From an uncultured Eubacteriales bacterium (GTDB lineage: Bacteria; Bacillota; Clostridia; Christensenellales; Aristaeellaceae), in assembly GCA_900315315.1 (NCBI GenBank), contig OMYT01000006.1, positions 62,001 to 126,000 on the forward strand: DNA of 64,000 nt. The letters are read 5' to 3'. Shown piece after piece: positions 7,644 to 16,750 of the stretch. The position numbers were made by a program, and so were the translations under genes. The notes beneath the pieces are model-generated. The model was not told the DNA's origin, ran no database searches, and worked only from the letters and a program-made list of their open reading frames with translations. The first letter of the stretch is position 1; every line of letters starts with the position of its first letter.

Positions 7644-8849
7644 TCAGTTTCCCTCCCTAAGAGCTGTGCCGGGGTTTACTCGGCTGAGGCGCCAGGCAGA
7701 AAGCGCGCTTGCCGCAGCTGAAACCGCGATGGACAAAAGAATCGTACCGATTGCCAGAAGAAGTACAGTGGAAAACACCGGCATCAGGTACGGTAATCCC
7801 AGACTGCTTTCAATCAGAGAAGCAAAGGCGAAAACCCCGACGGCAGCAACAATGACGCCCAGGATGCCGCCCATCAATCCGCAGGCAGCTGACTCCAGCA
7901 AAGCCATCCGTCCGAGCATCTTCCTGGATGCTCCCAGCACCCGGAGTACCGCGAACTCCCTGGAACGCTCCCGGATAATCATCACGTATGAGAGCAAAAG
8001 GATGATAAAAGCAAGCACCCAGATCACGACGATCATGGTGGTCACCGTGCGGCTGACACCGGCAAGGCTGTCGGAAACCCCTGTGATCATGGAACGGGTT
8101 CTTACGGCCGTCACTTTACGGAGTTTGCCGGTCAGTGCCGTGTTCACCGTATCAATATCATATCCGTCTTTCACTTTGATGTAGACCGCGGAAACAACGG
8201 AATCGTCATCGCTTGTGATTTTATGGCTGATGCCTTTTGCTTCGGCTGCCGCGAGAAGCTTGTTCATGGTGTCCATATTGCAGTAGACAGCGGTATCCAG
8301 GCCCGTTCCCGTGGGTTCCAGCCGCGCGATCACCTTGCACCGCTGCTCATAAATCCGGATGATCTCACCGATATCCGCTTCCACCTTGCAGCCGACCGCG
8401 ACTTCCAGATCGCCAAGTTCACCGGTCAGGCTGCGGGCAATCCACGGCTGCACGGTAAAATCCTTTTCGGGATCGATGCCGATCACCTGGATTTTAATCG
8501 AACAGCAGTCAGCCTTCAGGGAAGCAAGAAAGACCTGCGGCGCAGCTTTTTCCACCCCCGGCACCTCCAGCGCTTTCTCCGTCACGGAGGCATCCATGTA
8601 AAACGCCCCGGTGGTTCCCTGCAGGAACATGTTCTGGAAGCTGACTTTGCTCTGCGCCTCCGAAGGCACCAGAATGATATCGGCACCCAGACGGGCTTCC
8701 AGGCTCTGCAGGCCGTTCCGCAAAGACAGCACGACCACGGAACCGCCGAAGACCGCCAGTGCCAGAAAAGCGGTCAGCAGTACCAGCGCAATCGTTCTTC
8801 CCGGCTTTCTCTTCAGATTCTTTACGGACAAAGACGACATTCCGGCCAT
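7644..8849 (-). CDS. FtsX-type ABC permease (iron locus)
   Basis: 401-residue MacB/FtsX-like permease. One N-terminal transmembrane helix (TIALVLLTAFLALAVFGGSV) is followed by a ~200-residue extracytoplasmic domain and three C-terminal helices containing the conserved RSREFAVLRVLGASRKML coupling segment. Translationally coupled to the ATPase at 6944. It begins at 8849 or at an internal ATG at 8840; neither has a strong ribosome site, consistent with coupling to the DUF4418 gene 4 bp upstream. Paralogue of the permeases at 9935 and 11397. Confidence 0.88.
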   Translation of the reverse strand: MAGMSSLSVKNLKRKPGRTIALVLLTAFLALAVFGGSVVVLSLRNGLQSLEARLGADIILVPSEAQSKVSFQNMFLQGTTGAFYMDASVTEKALEVPGVEKAAPQVFLASLKADCCSIKIQVIGIDPEKDFTVQPWIARSLTGELGDLEVAVGCKVEADIGEIIRIYEQRCKVIARLEPTGTGLDTAVYCNMDTMNKLLAAAEAKGISHKITSDDDSVVSAVYIKVKDGYDIDTVNTALTGKLRKVTAVRTRSMITGVSDSLAGVSRTVTTMIVVIWVLAFIILLLSYVMIIRERSREFAVLRVLGASRKMLGRMALLESAACGLMGGILGVIVAAVGVFAFASLIESSLGLPYLMPVFSTVLLLAIGTILLSIAVSAAASALSAWRLSRVNPGTALREGN

Positions 8850-8853
8850 AGCT

Positions 8854-9261
8854 TTATGCTTTACCCTTTCCGCTCAACAAGACTCCTATTACGGCCGCGA
8901 GCGCACTGACGGAAAACAGGATAATCATCGCTGGCTGCATTACAGCCCGGCAGTGCATGCTGCTCATCCGGCACATGCTGATCAGCGTTCCAGGGGTCAG
9001 AATTCCCAGTATGCATACCGCAATGCTGCTCAGATACGTTCCGAAGCGTGCACGCCCGGAAACAAGCGTCAGTAGAGCGAGAACACCCAGCAGACAGCCG
9101 AGTCCGAGAAGAGCCCGTCCTGCCCACCAGCAGGCGCCGACGCTGCCGTCCTCATGAATACAAGGTGATAAAAAAGTCAAGCTGCCGATCGAAATAACCA
9201 AAGCGAGCACAAGCATGACGCATCCGGGAATCATTTGCTTTTTCATATCCTCATCCTTCAC
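8854..9261 (-). CDS. DUF4418 small membrane protein
   Basis: 135-residue protein with about four transmembrane helices, of the DUF4418 type (recognised from the pattern SLTFLSPC...GACWWAGRALLG; not searched). A GTG at 9261 overlaps the upstream ATPase stop (GTGA); an ATG at 9246 with GATGAGGAT just upstream is the alternative and would give 130 residues. It sits between two ATPase/permease pairs in the iron operon, so it is probably an accessory subunit. Conserved cysteines (SPC, GAC, MCRMSSMHC) could bind metal, which is inference. Confidence 0.75.
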   Translation of the reverse strand: MKDEDMKKQMIPGCVMLVLALVISIGSLTFLSPCIHEDGSVGACWWAGRALLGLGCLLGVLALLTLVSGRARFGTYLSSIAVCILGILTPGTLISMCRMSSMHCRAVMQPAMIILFSVSALAAVIGVLLSGKGKA

Positions 9262-9932
9262 TTTCCGAAATTCTCATTGATGACTTCCCGCGCCACTTTG
9301 CCGTGCTCCAGCACGATGGTACGCTGTGCGGCCTCCGCCACCTCCGGGTCATGGGTCACCACAATCAGCGTTGTCCCCTCTTTATGAAGCTGTGCGAAAA
9401 GATCCAGAACGATGTTTTCGTTCGCTTCATCCAGATTGCCGGTCGGTTCGTCCGCCAGAATCAGTTCCGGATGATTGATGAGCGCCCTGGCCACGCAGAC
9501 ACGCTGCTGCTCGCCGCCCGAAAGCTGGCTGGGAAGATGTTTGGCGCGTTCCCGCAGGCCGACCCGTTCCAGCGCTTCCAGCGCTTCCTCTTCATCCGGC
9601 ATGGAGTGATAGTACTGGCTGACCATGACGTTCTCCACCGCCGTCAGATAGTTCACCATGTGGAACTGCTGAAAGATCAGGCCGATCTTGTCCCGGCGGA
9701 TATCCGTCAGGTTCTTGCTGCTTTCCCTGCTGATATCCACCCCGTCCAGCAGCACCTCGCCCTTTGTCGGTTTATCCATGCAGCCGATAATGTTCATCAT
9801 GGTGCTCTTGCCGCTGCCGGACGGTCCCATAATCGCGACCCATTCTCCCTGATCCACATGCAGGGAAACATTATCCAAAGCCTTCAGATCACCGTAGATC
9901 TTGGAAACATTCTTCAGTTCAAGCAGGCTCAT
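9258..9932 (-). CDS. ABC transporter ATPase, LolD/MacB type (iron locus)
   Basis: 224-residue ATPase with Walker A GPSGSGKST, Q-loop LIFQQFHMV, signature LSGGEQQR, Walker B LILADEPTGNLD and H-loop VTHDPE. It ends within the next gene (4-bp overlap) and starts 2 bp after the FtsX permease at 9935, making a second complete ATPase-permease unit in this operon. Belongs with the FtsX pair 9935 and 11397, as in p19-linked loci that carry two permeases and one ATPase. Confidence 0.92.
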   Translation of the reverse strand: MSLLELKNVSKIYGDLKALDNVSLHVDQGEWVAIMGPSGSGKSTMMNIIGCMDKPTKGEVLLDGVDISRESSKNLTDIRRDKIGLIFQQFHMVNYLTAVENVMVSQYYHSMPDEEEALEALERVGLRERAKHLPSQLSGGEQQRVCVARALINHPELILADEPTGNLDEANENIVLDLFAQLHKEGTTLIVVTHDPEVAEAAQRTIVLEHGKVAREVINENFGK

Positions 9933-9934
9933 TG

Positions 9935-11395
9935 TTATTCTCCTTTCAGTACAAGCGCAGGGTCAATCGCTACCGCGCGCTTAATGGGAAGCAGGCAGCT
10001 CAGCGCCGCGATCGCCATGGAAACAATGATCGTGATCGGCAGCAGCAGAGGCTGGAACGTAATCGAAGACCCGAACACGTTGACGCTGACCACCTGTGCG
10101 AATACAAAGCCGAGGATTCCGCCCATGACGCCGCCCAGCAAGCCCAGGAACAGTCCTTCTCCCAGGAATTCCTTCCGGATAGATCCGCCCGACGCGCCCA
10201 GAGCTTTGCGCAGGCCGATCTCTCTCCGCCGCTCCGAGACCACTGCCATCATCGTCGTGGAAACGCAGATCATGGTCAGCAGCAGCACGACCAGGGTCAC
10301 CAGGAACACAAGGGCCGTCAGTTTTTCCAGCACAGAAGCTTCGGAGCGGGTAACCCGTTTGACCAGCCGCGCCCGGACGCTCCCGCTGTCCTGCGTAATG
10401 GCATCCGCGTAAGTCTCCAGCTGTTCCGCCCCGGCGGAAACACTCAGCTCCGCCACATCCAGCTGTCCGGAGCCTGTAAGGGATTCCATATCCTCAAGGG
10501 ACAGGAATACATATTCCTCCTCTTCTCCGCCCGTGGTCAGAATGCCCGTAACCGTAAAGTTCAGGGTCTGGGGTTTCACATTCTTTTCCGTTTTCCGGGC
10601 GGTATTGATGGCTGTCACAACCGCTTCCGACGTGACGGTGGCGCCCGAAAGCGCGTCTACGTCCTCACCGGCAGTAAGCGGAAGCGTTTTGCCTTTGAAC
10701 TGGTTCAGGTATGATTCATCCTCCGATGCCCGTCCGCCGTATTCGGGGGTTTGGGTTTCGGCATTGATCTCAATTGTTTTTATGGTGCTGTTCTCATCCA
10801 GCTGCAGGCTGACATAAACCACGCCGCCTCCGAATCCTTCGGCGCTGCCGGAAAGCGTCGCGTTGGGAATACGGCTTTCTTCCGGAGTCAGTTCATCCGA
10901 TAAGGAAATTGGCTGATAAGTCAGTTCCATCGTGGAACCGGCCTTCACCCCGATCGTATCCGCGATACTTTTCCCCACCAGTACCTCCCGGGTGTTCTCC
11001 GGATAAGCGCCTTCAATGCTGAAATAGGGACTGGTTTTCGGCACTTGTGTGAAGTCCGTTCCGGCTGCGGTAAAGGACTGCTGCCGGGAAGTCATATCCA
11101 GCCGGACATATCGGTAAGGGGTTGCGCCAATCAGTTCATCCTGCGGAATCTTTTGCAGTGCCTCTGCCAGCTGGTCGCTGTCAAGGATTTTTCCTTCTTC
11201 AGGAAGAATCAGCATATTTGCCCCGTAGGATCGGAACTGCGCGCCCATCTGTCTGGGCACATCCACGTAGATTGTCACCAGTCCGGCCAGGATCGTGGCC
11301 CCGATCCCGATGGACAGCAGCGCGATCAGCATCCGGGACCGCCTCCGCAGAAGCGAGGCCGTAATCATCCGAAGGAACATTCTTCTCTTTGTCAT
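9935..11395 (-). CDS. FtsX-type ABC permease with FMN-binding-like insert
   Basis: 486-residue MacB/FtsX permease: one N-terminal helix (MLIALLSIGIGATILAGLV), a long extracytoplasmic region and three C-terminal helices with RRREIGLRKALGAS. The extracytoplasmic part includes a stretch (KTLPLTAGEDVDALSGATVT, residues about 260-280) resembling the flavinylation motif of FMN-binding domains (D-x-x-S-G-A-T). If real, it would make this an FMN-carrying permease, which suits reductive iron uptake. Start at 11395 with GGAGGG 7 nt upstream; a longer frame to 11485 overlaps the previous gene. Confidence 0.85.
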   Translation of the reverse strand: MTKRRMFLRMITASLLRRRSRMLIALLSIGIGATILAGLVTIYVDVPRQMGAQFRSYGANMLILPEEGKILDSDQLAEALQKIPQDELIGATPYRYVRLDMTSRQQSFTAAGTDFTQVPKTSPYFSIEGAYPENTREVLVGKSIADTIGVKAGSTMELTYQPISLSDELTPEESRIPNATLSGSAEGFGGGVVYVSLQLDENSTIKTIEINAETQTPEYGGRASEDESYLNQFKGKTLPLTAGEDVDALSGATVTSEAVVTAINTARKTEKNVKPQTLNFTVTGILTTGGEEEEYVFLSLEDMESLTGSGQLDVAELSVSAGAEQLETYADAITQDSGSVRARLVKRVTRSEASVLEKLTALVFLVTLVVLLLTMICVSTTMMAVVSERRREIGLRKALGASGGSIRKEFLGEGLFLGLLGGVMGGILGFVFAQVVSVNVFGSSITFQPLLLPITIIVSMAIAALSCLLPIKRAVAIDPALVLKGE

Positions 11396-11396
11396 A

Positions 11397-12692
11397 TCAG
11401 TGCCCTCCGTGCAGCACTTCCGCAGGCCGCAGCCGCAATACCATCCGAATCGCCGGAAGGCTCCCGGCAATGGTAACCAGTGCAATCAGGCCTGCCACAA
11501 TCGGTGCCACCTTCGGATCCATATCAATGGAAGATCCGAAAACGCTTTGCCCGATGAGCTGAGCAAACCCAAAACCCATCAGATAGCCGGCAGCAAACCC
11601 GATCAGTGCTGTAATCAGAATTTCTGTCATGACAACACCGGTGATGGATCTGTCCTTTGCGCCGATCGCCTTCAGCAGGCCGATTTCCTGACTGCGTTCC
11701 ATCACGGAAGCCGTAACCAGATTGGAGATACCCAGCGCCGACCCGATCAGGCTCAGCGCTGTAATCAGGATCATGAGCAGTTTTGTCTTGTCCAGGATCG
11801 TCCCTTCGCTTTCCGCCACTTTCCGGACGGCGGTGGCGACTGAACCGGTGATCACTTCCTGAATCTGATAGCAGATCGCGGAAACATAGGCGGTACAGTA
11901 CCAGGTTTCGTAATCCCGGCTGCTGAGTGCCGCCGGATTCCGCGCTGCCCGGCGTGCCAGTTCGTTGTCCGGAGTAGTCAGGGCGGAAACTTCAATGGAA
12001 GCCACTTTGCCGTCGCGGTACGTCAGTTCCTGCACCAGATCCAGGGTCGCATAGAGCTGATCATCTTCATCCCCACCGGCATCGTAGATCCCGGCAATCG
12101 TTACATCCTTTTCCCCGTGGCTGCCGGTCAGATGAATCGAATCTCCGGCATGCCAGCCCATCCGCTCCGCCAAAGCGGCGCCTGCCATGACCTCGGAGGA
12201 AGCGTTTTCGTCCTTCTCATCCAGCCAGCGCCCTTCCGTGACATCCCACCAGGAACGCATCCCGATCACGCCGGCATCAAGGCTTTCACCGGTCGGCAGG
12301 TCCAGATGATGATTGAACCAGGTTCCCGTGATTTTTACGGAAGCATTTTCCGAAACCTGAACCTGCGTATCCAGAAAAGGCGTAAAGTCCACAATATTGA
12401 ATGCCCAGAAGATTGTTTTCAGTTTGCCCAGCTCGTCTTCACGCAGATATGCCGTGTTCAGCTCCGAACCTTCCCCGACATCATAGATATCGGACAATAA
12501 CGAAGAATCTTTGGGTTTTACGACGATGTTGGCCCCGTAGTTCTTCAGTTCCTTGTTGACCTTCTCCTCCACGCCCAGCACAACATTCAGCATGCCTGTA
12601 GCAAGGGAGGCCCCCAGGGCTATGGTCAGCGCAATCAGCAGCATTTTCCCTTTCTGATGAAAGAGCACGCCCCGTATCATCCGAAACAGCAT
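11397..12692 (-). CDS. FtsX-type ABC permease (iron locus)
   Basis: 431-residue permease: N-terminal helix (MLLIALTIALGASLATGML), an extracytoplasmic domain of about 230 residues, and three C-terminal helices with RSQEIGLLKAIGAKDRS. Immediately followed (1-bp gap) by the permease at 9935; the two probably form a heterodimer energised by the ATPase at 9258. A 74-bp gap with hairpin-forming sequence (CCAGGGC...GCCCTGG) separates it from the DUF2318 gene upstream. Confidence 0.88.
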   Translation of the reverse strand: MLFRMIRGVLFHQKGKMLLIALTIALGASLATGMLNVVLGVEEKVNKELKNYGANIVVKPKDSSLLSDIYDVGEGSELNTAYLREDELGKLKTIFWAFNIVDFTPFLDTQVQVSENASVKITGTWFNHHLDLPTGESLDAGVIGMRSWWDVTEGRWLDEKDENASSEVMAGAALAERMGWHAGDSIHLTGSHGEKDVTIAGIYDAGGDEDDQLYATLDLVQELTYRDGKVASIEVSALTTPDNELARRAARNPAALSSRDYETWYCTAYVSAICYQIQEVITGSVATAVRKVAESEGTILDKTKLLMILITALSLIGSALGISNLVTASVMERSQEIGLLKAIGAKDRSITGVVMTEILITALIGFAAGYLMGFGFAQLIGQSVFGSSIDMDPKVAPIVAGLIALVTIAGSLPAIRMVLRLRPAEVLHGGH

Positions 12693-12766
12693 TTACAAGC
12701 CTGTCCTTTCCGAAGGTCCAGGGCGACCGGAAAGCCCTGGTCGCGCCCGCTGGCGCGAAACCTTCT

Positions 12767-14062
12767 TTATTTAAACTCCTTCTCACCGGCAACGAGATCT
12801 TCCAGTTTGAAGACCAGATTCCCGTCCTTGACTTCATAAGCCAGTGGAATCGGATTGCAGCCGCCCTTGAAGCCGATGGTGTTGATATTCATCACAACGT
12901 CACAGCGCTTGCAGACAACCTGTCCGTTCCGCTCGAAATAACCGGCGTTTCCGCATACCTCACAGGCGTCAAGCCCAACGCCGTAGCTGGCGGAATTGGG
13001 CTTTCTCACCACGATCCACCGGACGTCAATATTGTTTTCGGTCCTGTATTCAAAACGGTGCAGATGTCCGTCATTGACGGCTTCTGTCGGAATCAGGATG
13101 ACTCCTGCTCCGGCATCCACGGTATAGCTTTCCGGTGCGGAAAGTTCCACCTGCTTGGTATCGTTTGTCTTGACGACGGTCAGGATCAGGGAAAACAGCA
13201 CAAGGCACACCAGCGTTCCGACAGCCATCCGGCGCCAGTGCCGGTTTCTCGCTTTCAGTTTGCGAAGCTGGGCCGGATTGTCATACTTTTCCCTCAGGAT
13301 TGTTCCCTGCCGGAAGAAGAAGACGCACAGCAGGACAATCAGACCGACCGTGATCCAGATAAACAGCATGGAGTGGTTTGCCGTGAACATCATCCAGTTC
13401 CCGATCCATCCGTATGCTTCATCAGTGTACTTCACAGACCATCCGAGCCATTTGGCTCGGTTGACCCACGGCGCAAAGAATCGACCGAAACAGTACATGG
13501 CAAAAACCAGAAGATTCACATTCAGCAGAGCCGGAACCCATGAATAGGGTTTTATATCAAGCGTGCAGTGCGAAAGCAGCCGCGAATAAATCAAAAGCAG
13601 AATCAGCGCGCCGAGCCATCCGGCCATGCGCACAAGGTAATAAGAGGACAGATACCCCTGTCCCATGGTGTTAAAACTGAAGGGATACAGCAGAACTCCG
13701 GGAAGTGAATAAAAAATCAGAACGGCCGAGATCAGTGACCCGGCAATGCACAGAACGGTGCTGCCTGCCCCGGCGGGCTGCTTCTCCTTTCTGCCGAAGC
13801 AGAAAGTCAGCACGAGGAAAAGGACCGTCAGCGTCAGCAGAACCGCATAAATATAATGATTCCAGTGGCTGGATATAATCAGTTTTGTGTTAAATTTGAC
13901 GATCGCCAGGGCAATGGAAGCCAGAACACCCAGCCCCAGCGCAATTCCGTGGATCATACGGCCTTTGCGGTCGGCAACACGGGAAAGCATCGTATGCATT
14001 AACGTGACATAAGTCACTGTAAGGAAGAGATCCTGGATCACCATCCAAAGATACTTGAACAC
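12767..14062 (-). CDS. DUF2318 membrane Fe-S protein of iron uptake locus
   Basis: 431-residue membrane protein. About eight hydrophobic helices fill residues 1-300. A soluble C-terminal domain carries CEVCGNAGYF, CKRCDVVMN and GGCNPIP, the DUF2318 signature. It corresponds to the DUF2318 member of FTR1/P19 iron loci (Campylobacter Cj1660-like). Likely role: electron transfer or metal handling during iron import (inference from context). The start is GTG at 14062 with GGAGG 7 nt upstream. Confidence 0.88.
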   Translation of the reverse strand: MFKYLWMVIQDLFLTVTYVTLMHTMLSRVADRKGRMIHGIALGLGVLASIALAIVKFNTKLIISSHWNHYIYAVLLTLTVLFLVLTFCFGRKEKQPAGAGSTVLCIAGSLISAVLIFYSLPGVLLYPFSFNTMGQGYLSSYYLVRMAGWLGALILLLIYSRLLSHCTLDIKPYSWVPALLNVNLLVFAMYCFGRFFAPWVNRAKWLGWSVKYTDEAYGWIGNWMMFTANHSMLFIWITVGLIVLLCVFFFRQGTILREKYDNPAQLRKLKARNRHWRRMAVGTLVCLVLFSLILTVVKTNDTKQVELSAPESYTVDAGAGVILIPTEAVNDGHLHRFEYRTENNIDVRWIVVRKPNSASYGVGLDACEVCGNAGYFERNGQVVCKRCDVVMNINTIGFKGGCNPIPLAYEVKDGNLVFKLEDLVAGEKEFK

Positions 14063-14102
14063 GGCAAGACCTCCGTTACTTCGGGTTCATAAACATGCCA
14101 AA

Positions 14103-14161
14103 TGCCGGCGCTCCACCAACGCGGGCCCCGGGGCCCGCGCCCCGCGGATGGAGCGCCAGCA
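14103..14161 (-). other. Long GC-rich intergenic hairpin in the iron operon
   Basis: Outer arms TGCCGGCGCTCCA (14103-14115) and TGGAGCGCCAGCA (14149-14161) pair with one mismatch, enclosing the 18-bp perfect palindrome GCGGGCCCCGGGGCCCGC (14121-14138). It lies between the P19 and DUF2318 genes. No T tract follows, so mRNA processing or differential stability is more likely than full termination. Confidence 0.7.
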
Positions 14162-14192
14162 TGGAAAAAATCCTTTTACAGGTTCTGTGTCA

Positions 14193-14744
14193 TTACCATT
14201 CCTTGACAAACTTCCAGCCGGTCCAGGTGGCAGTCAGCGGTTCGGTCCAGAAGCCGTCCTTGGCTTCAACGCCGGTCTCCGAATCCACGTGGAGCAGATA
14301 GCCGTTCTCTGCCGGGCTCTTGATGGACAGGGTAATGGAATATTCGCCTTCCGCCAGCGGGATGTTGTTGCCGTAGTGCGGGCCGTCAGAAGCCGCCATA
14401 GGCATCATGGAACCGGAATAGACTTCCTTGCCGTCCTTGTCTTTGATCACGAAATCAATGCTCAGGTAAGGTACCCAGCCGTCCACCGGGAAGCCGTAGG
14501 GATTCTCTTTCGCCGTCAGGTCCACTTCGATGTGCAGGTCAGAGCCTTCCTTGGGCGTGGCATTCTCGGCGGGCGCCATATCCACGGGCTGGAAATACAC
14601 CATCGCCATGGTCATGAAATCCACATCCTGTTCGCCTTCGACGCCGAGTTCGTATTCATCAAAACCGGCTTCTTCCGCCATAGAAACAGCGGAAACAGCG
14701 AAGAGCATCATAGCAGCCAGCAGCAGAGCAACCAGTTTTTTCAT
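14193..14744 (-). CDS. P19/Tp34-family iron-binding secreted protein
   Basis: 183-residue exported protein of the P19/Tp34 (iron transporter, PF10634-type) family. Signal peptide MKKLVALLLAAMMLFAVSAV without lipobox cysteine. The mature domain carries the acidic/methionine metal site (EYELGVEG, VDFMTMAMVYFQPVDM) and the late histidine segment DGPHYGNNIPLAEGEY typical of P19. In the family it binds ferrous or cupric ion outside the membrane and feeds FTR1. Start at 14744 with GAGGAGGAT upstream. It lies between FTR1 and DUF2318, as in P19 loci elsewhere. Confidence 0.92.
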   Translation of the reverse strand: MKKLVALLLAAMMLFAVSAVSMAEEAGFDEYELGVEGEQDVDFMTMAMVYFQPVDMAPAENATPKEGSDLHIEVDLTAKENPYGFPVDGWVPYLSIDFVIKDKDGKEVYSGSMMPMAASDGPHYGNNIPLAEGEYSITLSIKSPAENGYLLHVDSETGVEAKDGFWTEPLTATWTGWKFVKEW

Positions 14745-14788
14745 TTGGACATCCTCCTCATTCATAAAAACTCTTTTTGTATATCCGG

Positions 14789-14842
14789 CACGATGATTCG
14801 CGGGGCACAGGCGCCGGTGGCGCCTGCGTTGCTTTCATCGTG
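14789..14842 (-). other. Nested hairpin between FTR1 and P19 genes
   Basis: Outer arms CACGATGA (14789-14796) and TCATCGTG (14835-14842) enclose an inner hairpin CAGGCGCC-GGT-GGCGCCTG (14808-14826). It starts 8 bp after the FTR1 stop. No T tract. Probably an mRNA-stability or partial attenuation element giving different FTR1 and P19 amounts. Confidence 0.6.
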
Positions 14843-14849
14843 AGGGGTA

Positions 14850-16703
14850 TCAGGATTGAGCGGGCTGGGCTGTCTGAGCGGCCTGATCGGCCTGAGCGGT
14901 CTCCGCGACCTGAGTGGCCTGATCAGCTTCAGCGGCTTGACAAGCCTGAATTGCTTGGGCGAGCTGCACCTTGAGCGCGTTGATTTTCCCGCGGTAGTGA
15001 GCCATCATAAACGTAACCAGCAGAATAATCGCCAGAATCAGCTGAGGCACAAGCGTTTCCAGCCAGGGATAAATTCCGAAGATCTGGATCACGTCGTTCT
15101 CCGGGATGCCGGGAACGCGCAGCGTCAGATCAAACACATTGCCTTCCGCCAGTTCCTTGATCCCGCTGCCCAGGAAGCTGACGCACATGATTGCCATCAG
15201 GATGGAAGTGGCGGTGAAGAACACCTTGATCGGCAGCTTAATGGACAGTTTCGTGATAGCCAGATAAACGAAGACCAGCAGAACGCACCCGACCCCGAAT
15301 CCGGCCCAGACCATGCCGGGATTACCCTCACTGAGCATCGGCTGGTAGAACAGTACAACCTCCGCGCCTTCCCGGAATACGCTCAGGAAAGCCGTAAAGG
15401 CAAGGGCAAACGTGCTTCCCTGCTCCACGGAAGACTGGACCTTTCCGTCAATAAAGCGGCTCCAGTTAGCAGCCTCGGCTTTGGAAATCATCCAGTTGCT
15501 GACATAGAACAGGACGCAGACAGCTATCAGTGCGGTAATTCCTTCGATGACTTCCTGTGCAACGCCCGCGCCCACAAACGCCTGTTTTGCCCAGGAAAGC
15601 GCAAACGCTGCCACAAAACTTGCTGCGATACCGGCAATCGCGCCGATATACACATTCCTGACGCTGCGGCCGTTCCCGCTTTTGACCAGATAAGCGATGA
15701 TCGCTGCAATGACCAGAATCGCTTCCAGGCCTTCCCGGACAATAATGCCGAAGGCTCCCAGGAACGTCAGCAGTTTCGGATCGCTTTGCTTTTCTTCCGC
15801 AGCAGCGTTCTCCTCCGCAGTTTCACTCGCTTCCCCGGCTTCCGCAGCCTTTGCCTCCGCCTTCTTTGTGTCAATTGTTTTGGCGTACTTCAGAATATTA
15901 TTCTTTGCCTTGTCGGTCGTTGTGCGATACTTGTTTTTCTGATACTTTTCTGCTCCGGACGCGACCAGACCGCGCAAATCGGAGAAGTTCTTTTCAACAG
16001 TCTGCCTTTCTTTAATGGAAAGATCTGTATAAATAGCATGACTCAGTCCGGATTCCTCATAGACTGAATAATATGCCGTATTCAGATTATCCTGAGCCGC
16101 ATCAAAATCTTTGTCCAGATAACCCATGTAGGCCGTATCCAGCAGTTCCTTCACCAGTGTGGCAGCTTCATACCAGTTTTCATACTTCGCGGCCGCGTTG
16201 GGATCCGCGGAATATTCCGCATAAGGATCGGTGGCTGCCAATTCACCGCGCTTGTAGTACTTGGTCTCGCTCTGTACGCCGCCCTGCATGGCAGCCAGCT
16301 TGTTTCCGTCTTCCCGGATCATCGCCTTCAGTTTTGAAAGCGCGCTGCGGACCGCTGTCTTCGTTTCAGTTGTTTGGTTTTCTTTTTTGACGGCAGCCTT
16401 ACAGGCGGAAAACTGCATCTCCACTGCGTTTTTGCGGTTTCCGCTGATATAGCTCATGGTCTGCCGTTCGAAACCGGTTGTTTCATACACCCGGAAATAG
16501 GCATTGCTTACATTGTCATAGGCAGCAGCCGCGTCCCCATCCAGATAAGCTTCAAACGCAGCATCCAGAAACTTGTCAATCTCATCCGCCGCGTCCGCCC
16601 ATCTCGTTGATGCCGTTTCTTCAGCAAGACAGGACCACGGTATAACCAATAACACAATGACCAGAGCGCACAGCACCCTAAGGAATAACGCTTTCTTTTG
16701 CAT
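14850..16703 (-). CDS. FTR1-family iron permease with extracytoplasmic repeats
   Basis: 617-residue FTR1/EfeU-type permease, first gene of the iron operon. After a signal-anchor (residues ~1-28), two repeated helical domains (about 33-120 and 175-260; RWADAADEIDKFLDAAFEAY and YENWYEAATLVKELLDTAYM) precede the permease. Seven predicted helices carry both iron motifs REGLE (323-327) and REGAE (444-448). The tail is an Ala/Gln-rich repeat. It imports iron delivered by P19. Start at 16703 with GGAGGAGA upstream; the iron box at 16735 lies 31 bp ahead, predicting repression when iron is sufficient. Confidence 0.95.
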   Translation of the reverse strand: MQKKALFLRVLCALVIVLLVIPWSCLAEETASTRWADAADEIDKFLDAAFEAYLDGDAAAAYDNVSNAYFRVYETTGFERQTMSYISGNRKNAVEMQFSACKAAVKKENQTTETKTAVRSALSKLKAMIREDGNKLAAMQGGVQSETKYYKRGELAATDPYAEYSADPNAAAKYENWYEAATLVKELLDTAYMGYLDKDFDAAQDNLNTAYYSVYEESGLSHAIYTDLSIKERQTVEKNFSDLRGLVASGAEKYQKNKYRTTTDKAKNNILKYAKTIDTKKAEAKAAEAGEASETAEENAAAEEKQSDPKLLTFLGAFGIIVREGLEAILVIAAIIAYLVKSGNGRSVRNVYIGAIAGIAASFVAAFALSWAKQAFVGAGVAQEVIEGITALIAVCVLFYVSNWMISKAEAANWSRFIDGKVQSSVEQGSTFALAFTAFLSVFREGAEVVLFYQPMLSEGNPGMVWAGFGVGCVLLVFVYLAITKLSIKLPIKVFFTATSILMAIMCVSFLGSGIKELAEGNVFDLTLRVPGIPENDVIQIFGIYPWLETLVPQLILAIILLVTFMMAHYRGKINALKVQLAQAIQACQAAEADQATQVAETAQADQAAQTAQPAQS

Positions 16704-16734
16704 GCCCGTTTCTCCTCCGTTAAGCACACATAAC

Positions 16735-16750
16735 GTTAGCACCTGCTAAC
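16735..16750 (-). promoter_or_regulatory. Iron box of the FTR1/P19 operon
   Basis: Perfect inverted repeat GTTAG-CACCTG-CTAAC, 31 bp upstream of the FTR1 start. Same form as the boxes at the DtxR gene and elsewhere in the window. It is the only such box ahead of the nine-gene iron uptake operon. Confidence 0.8.
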
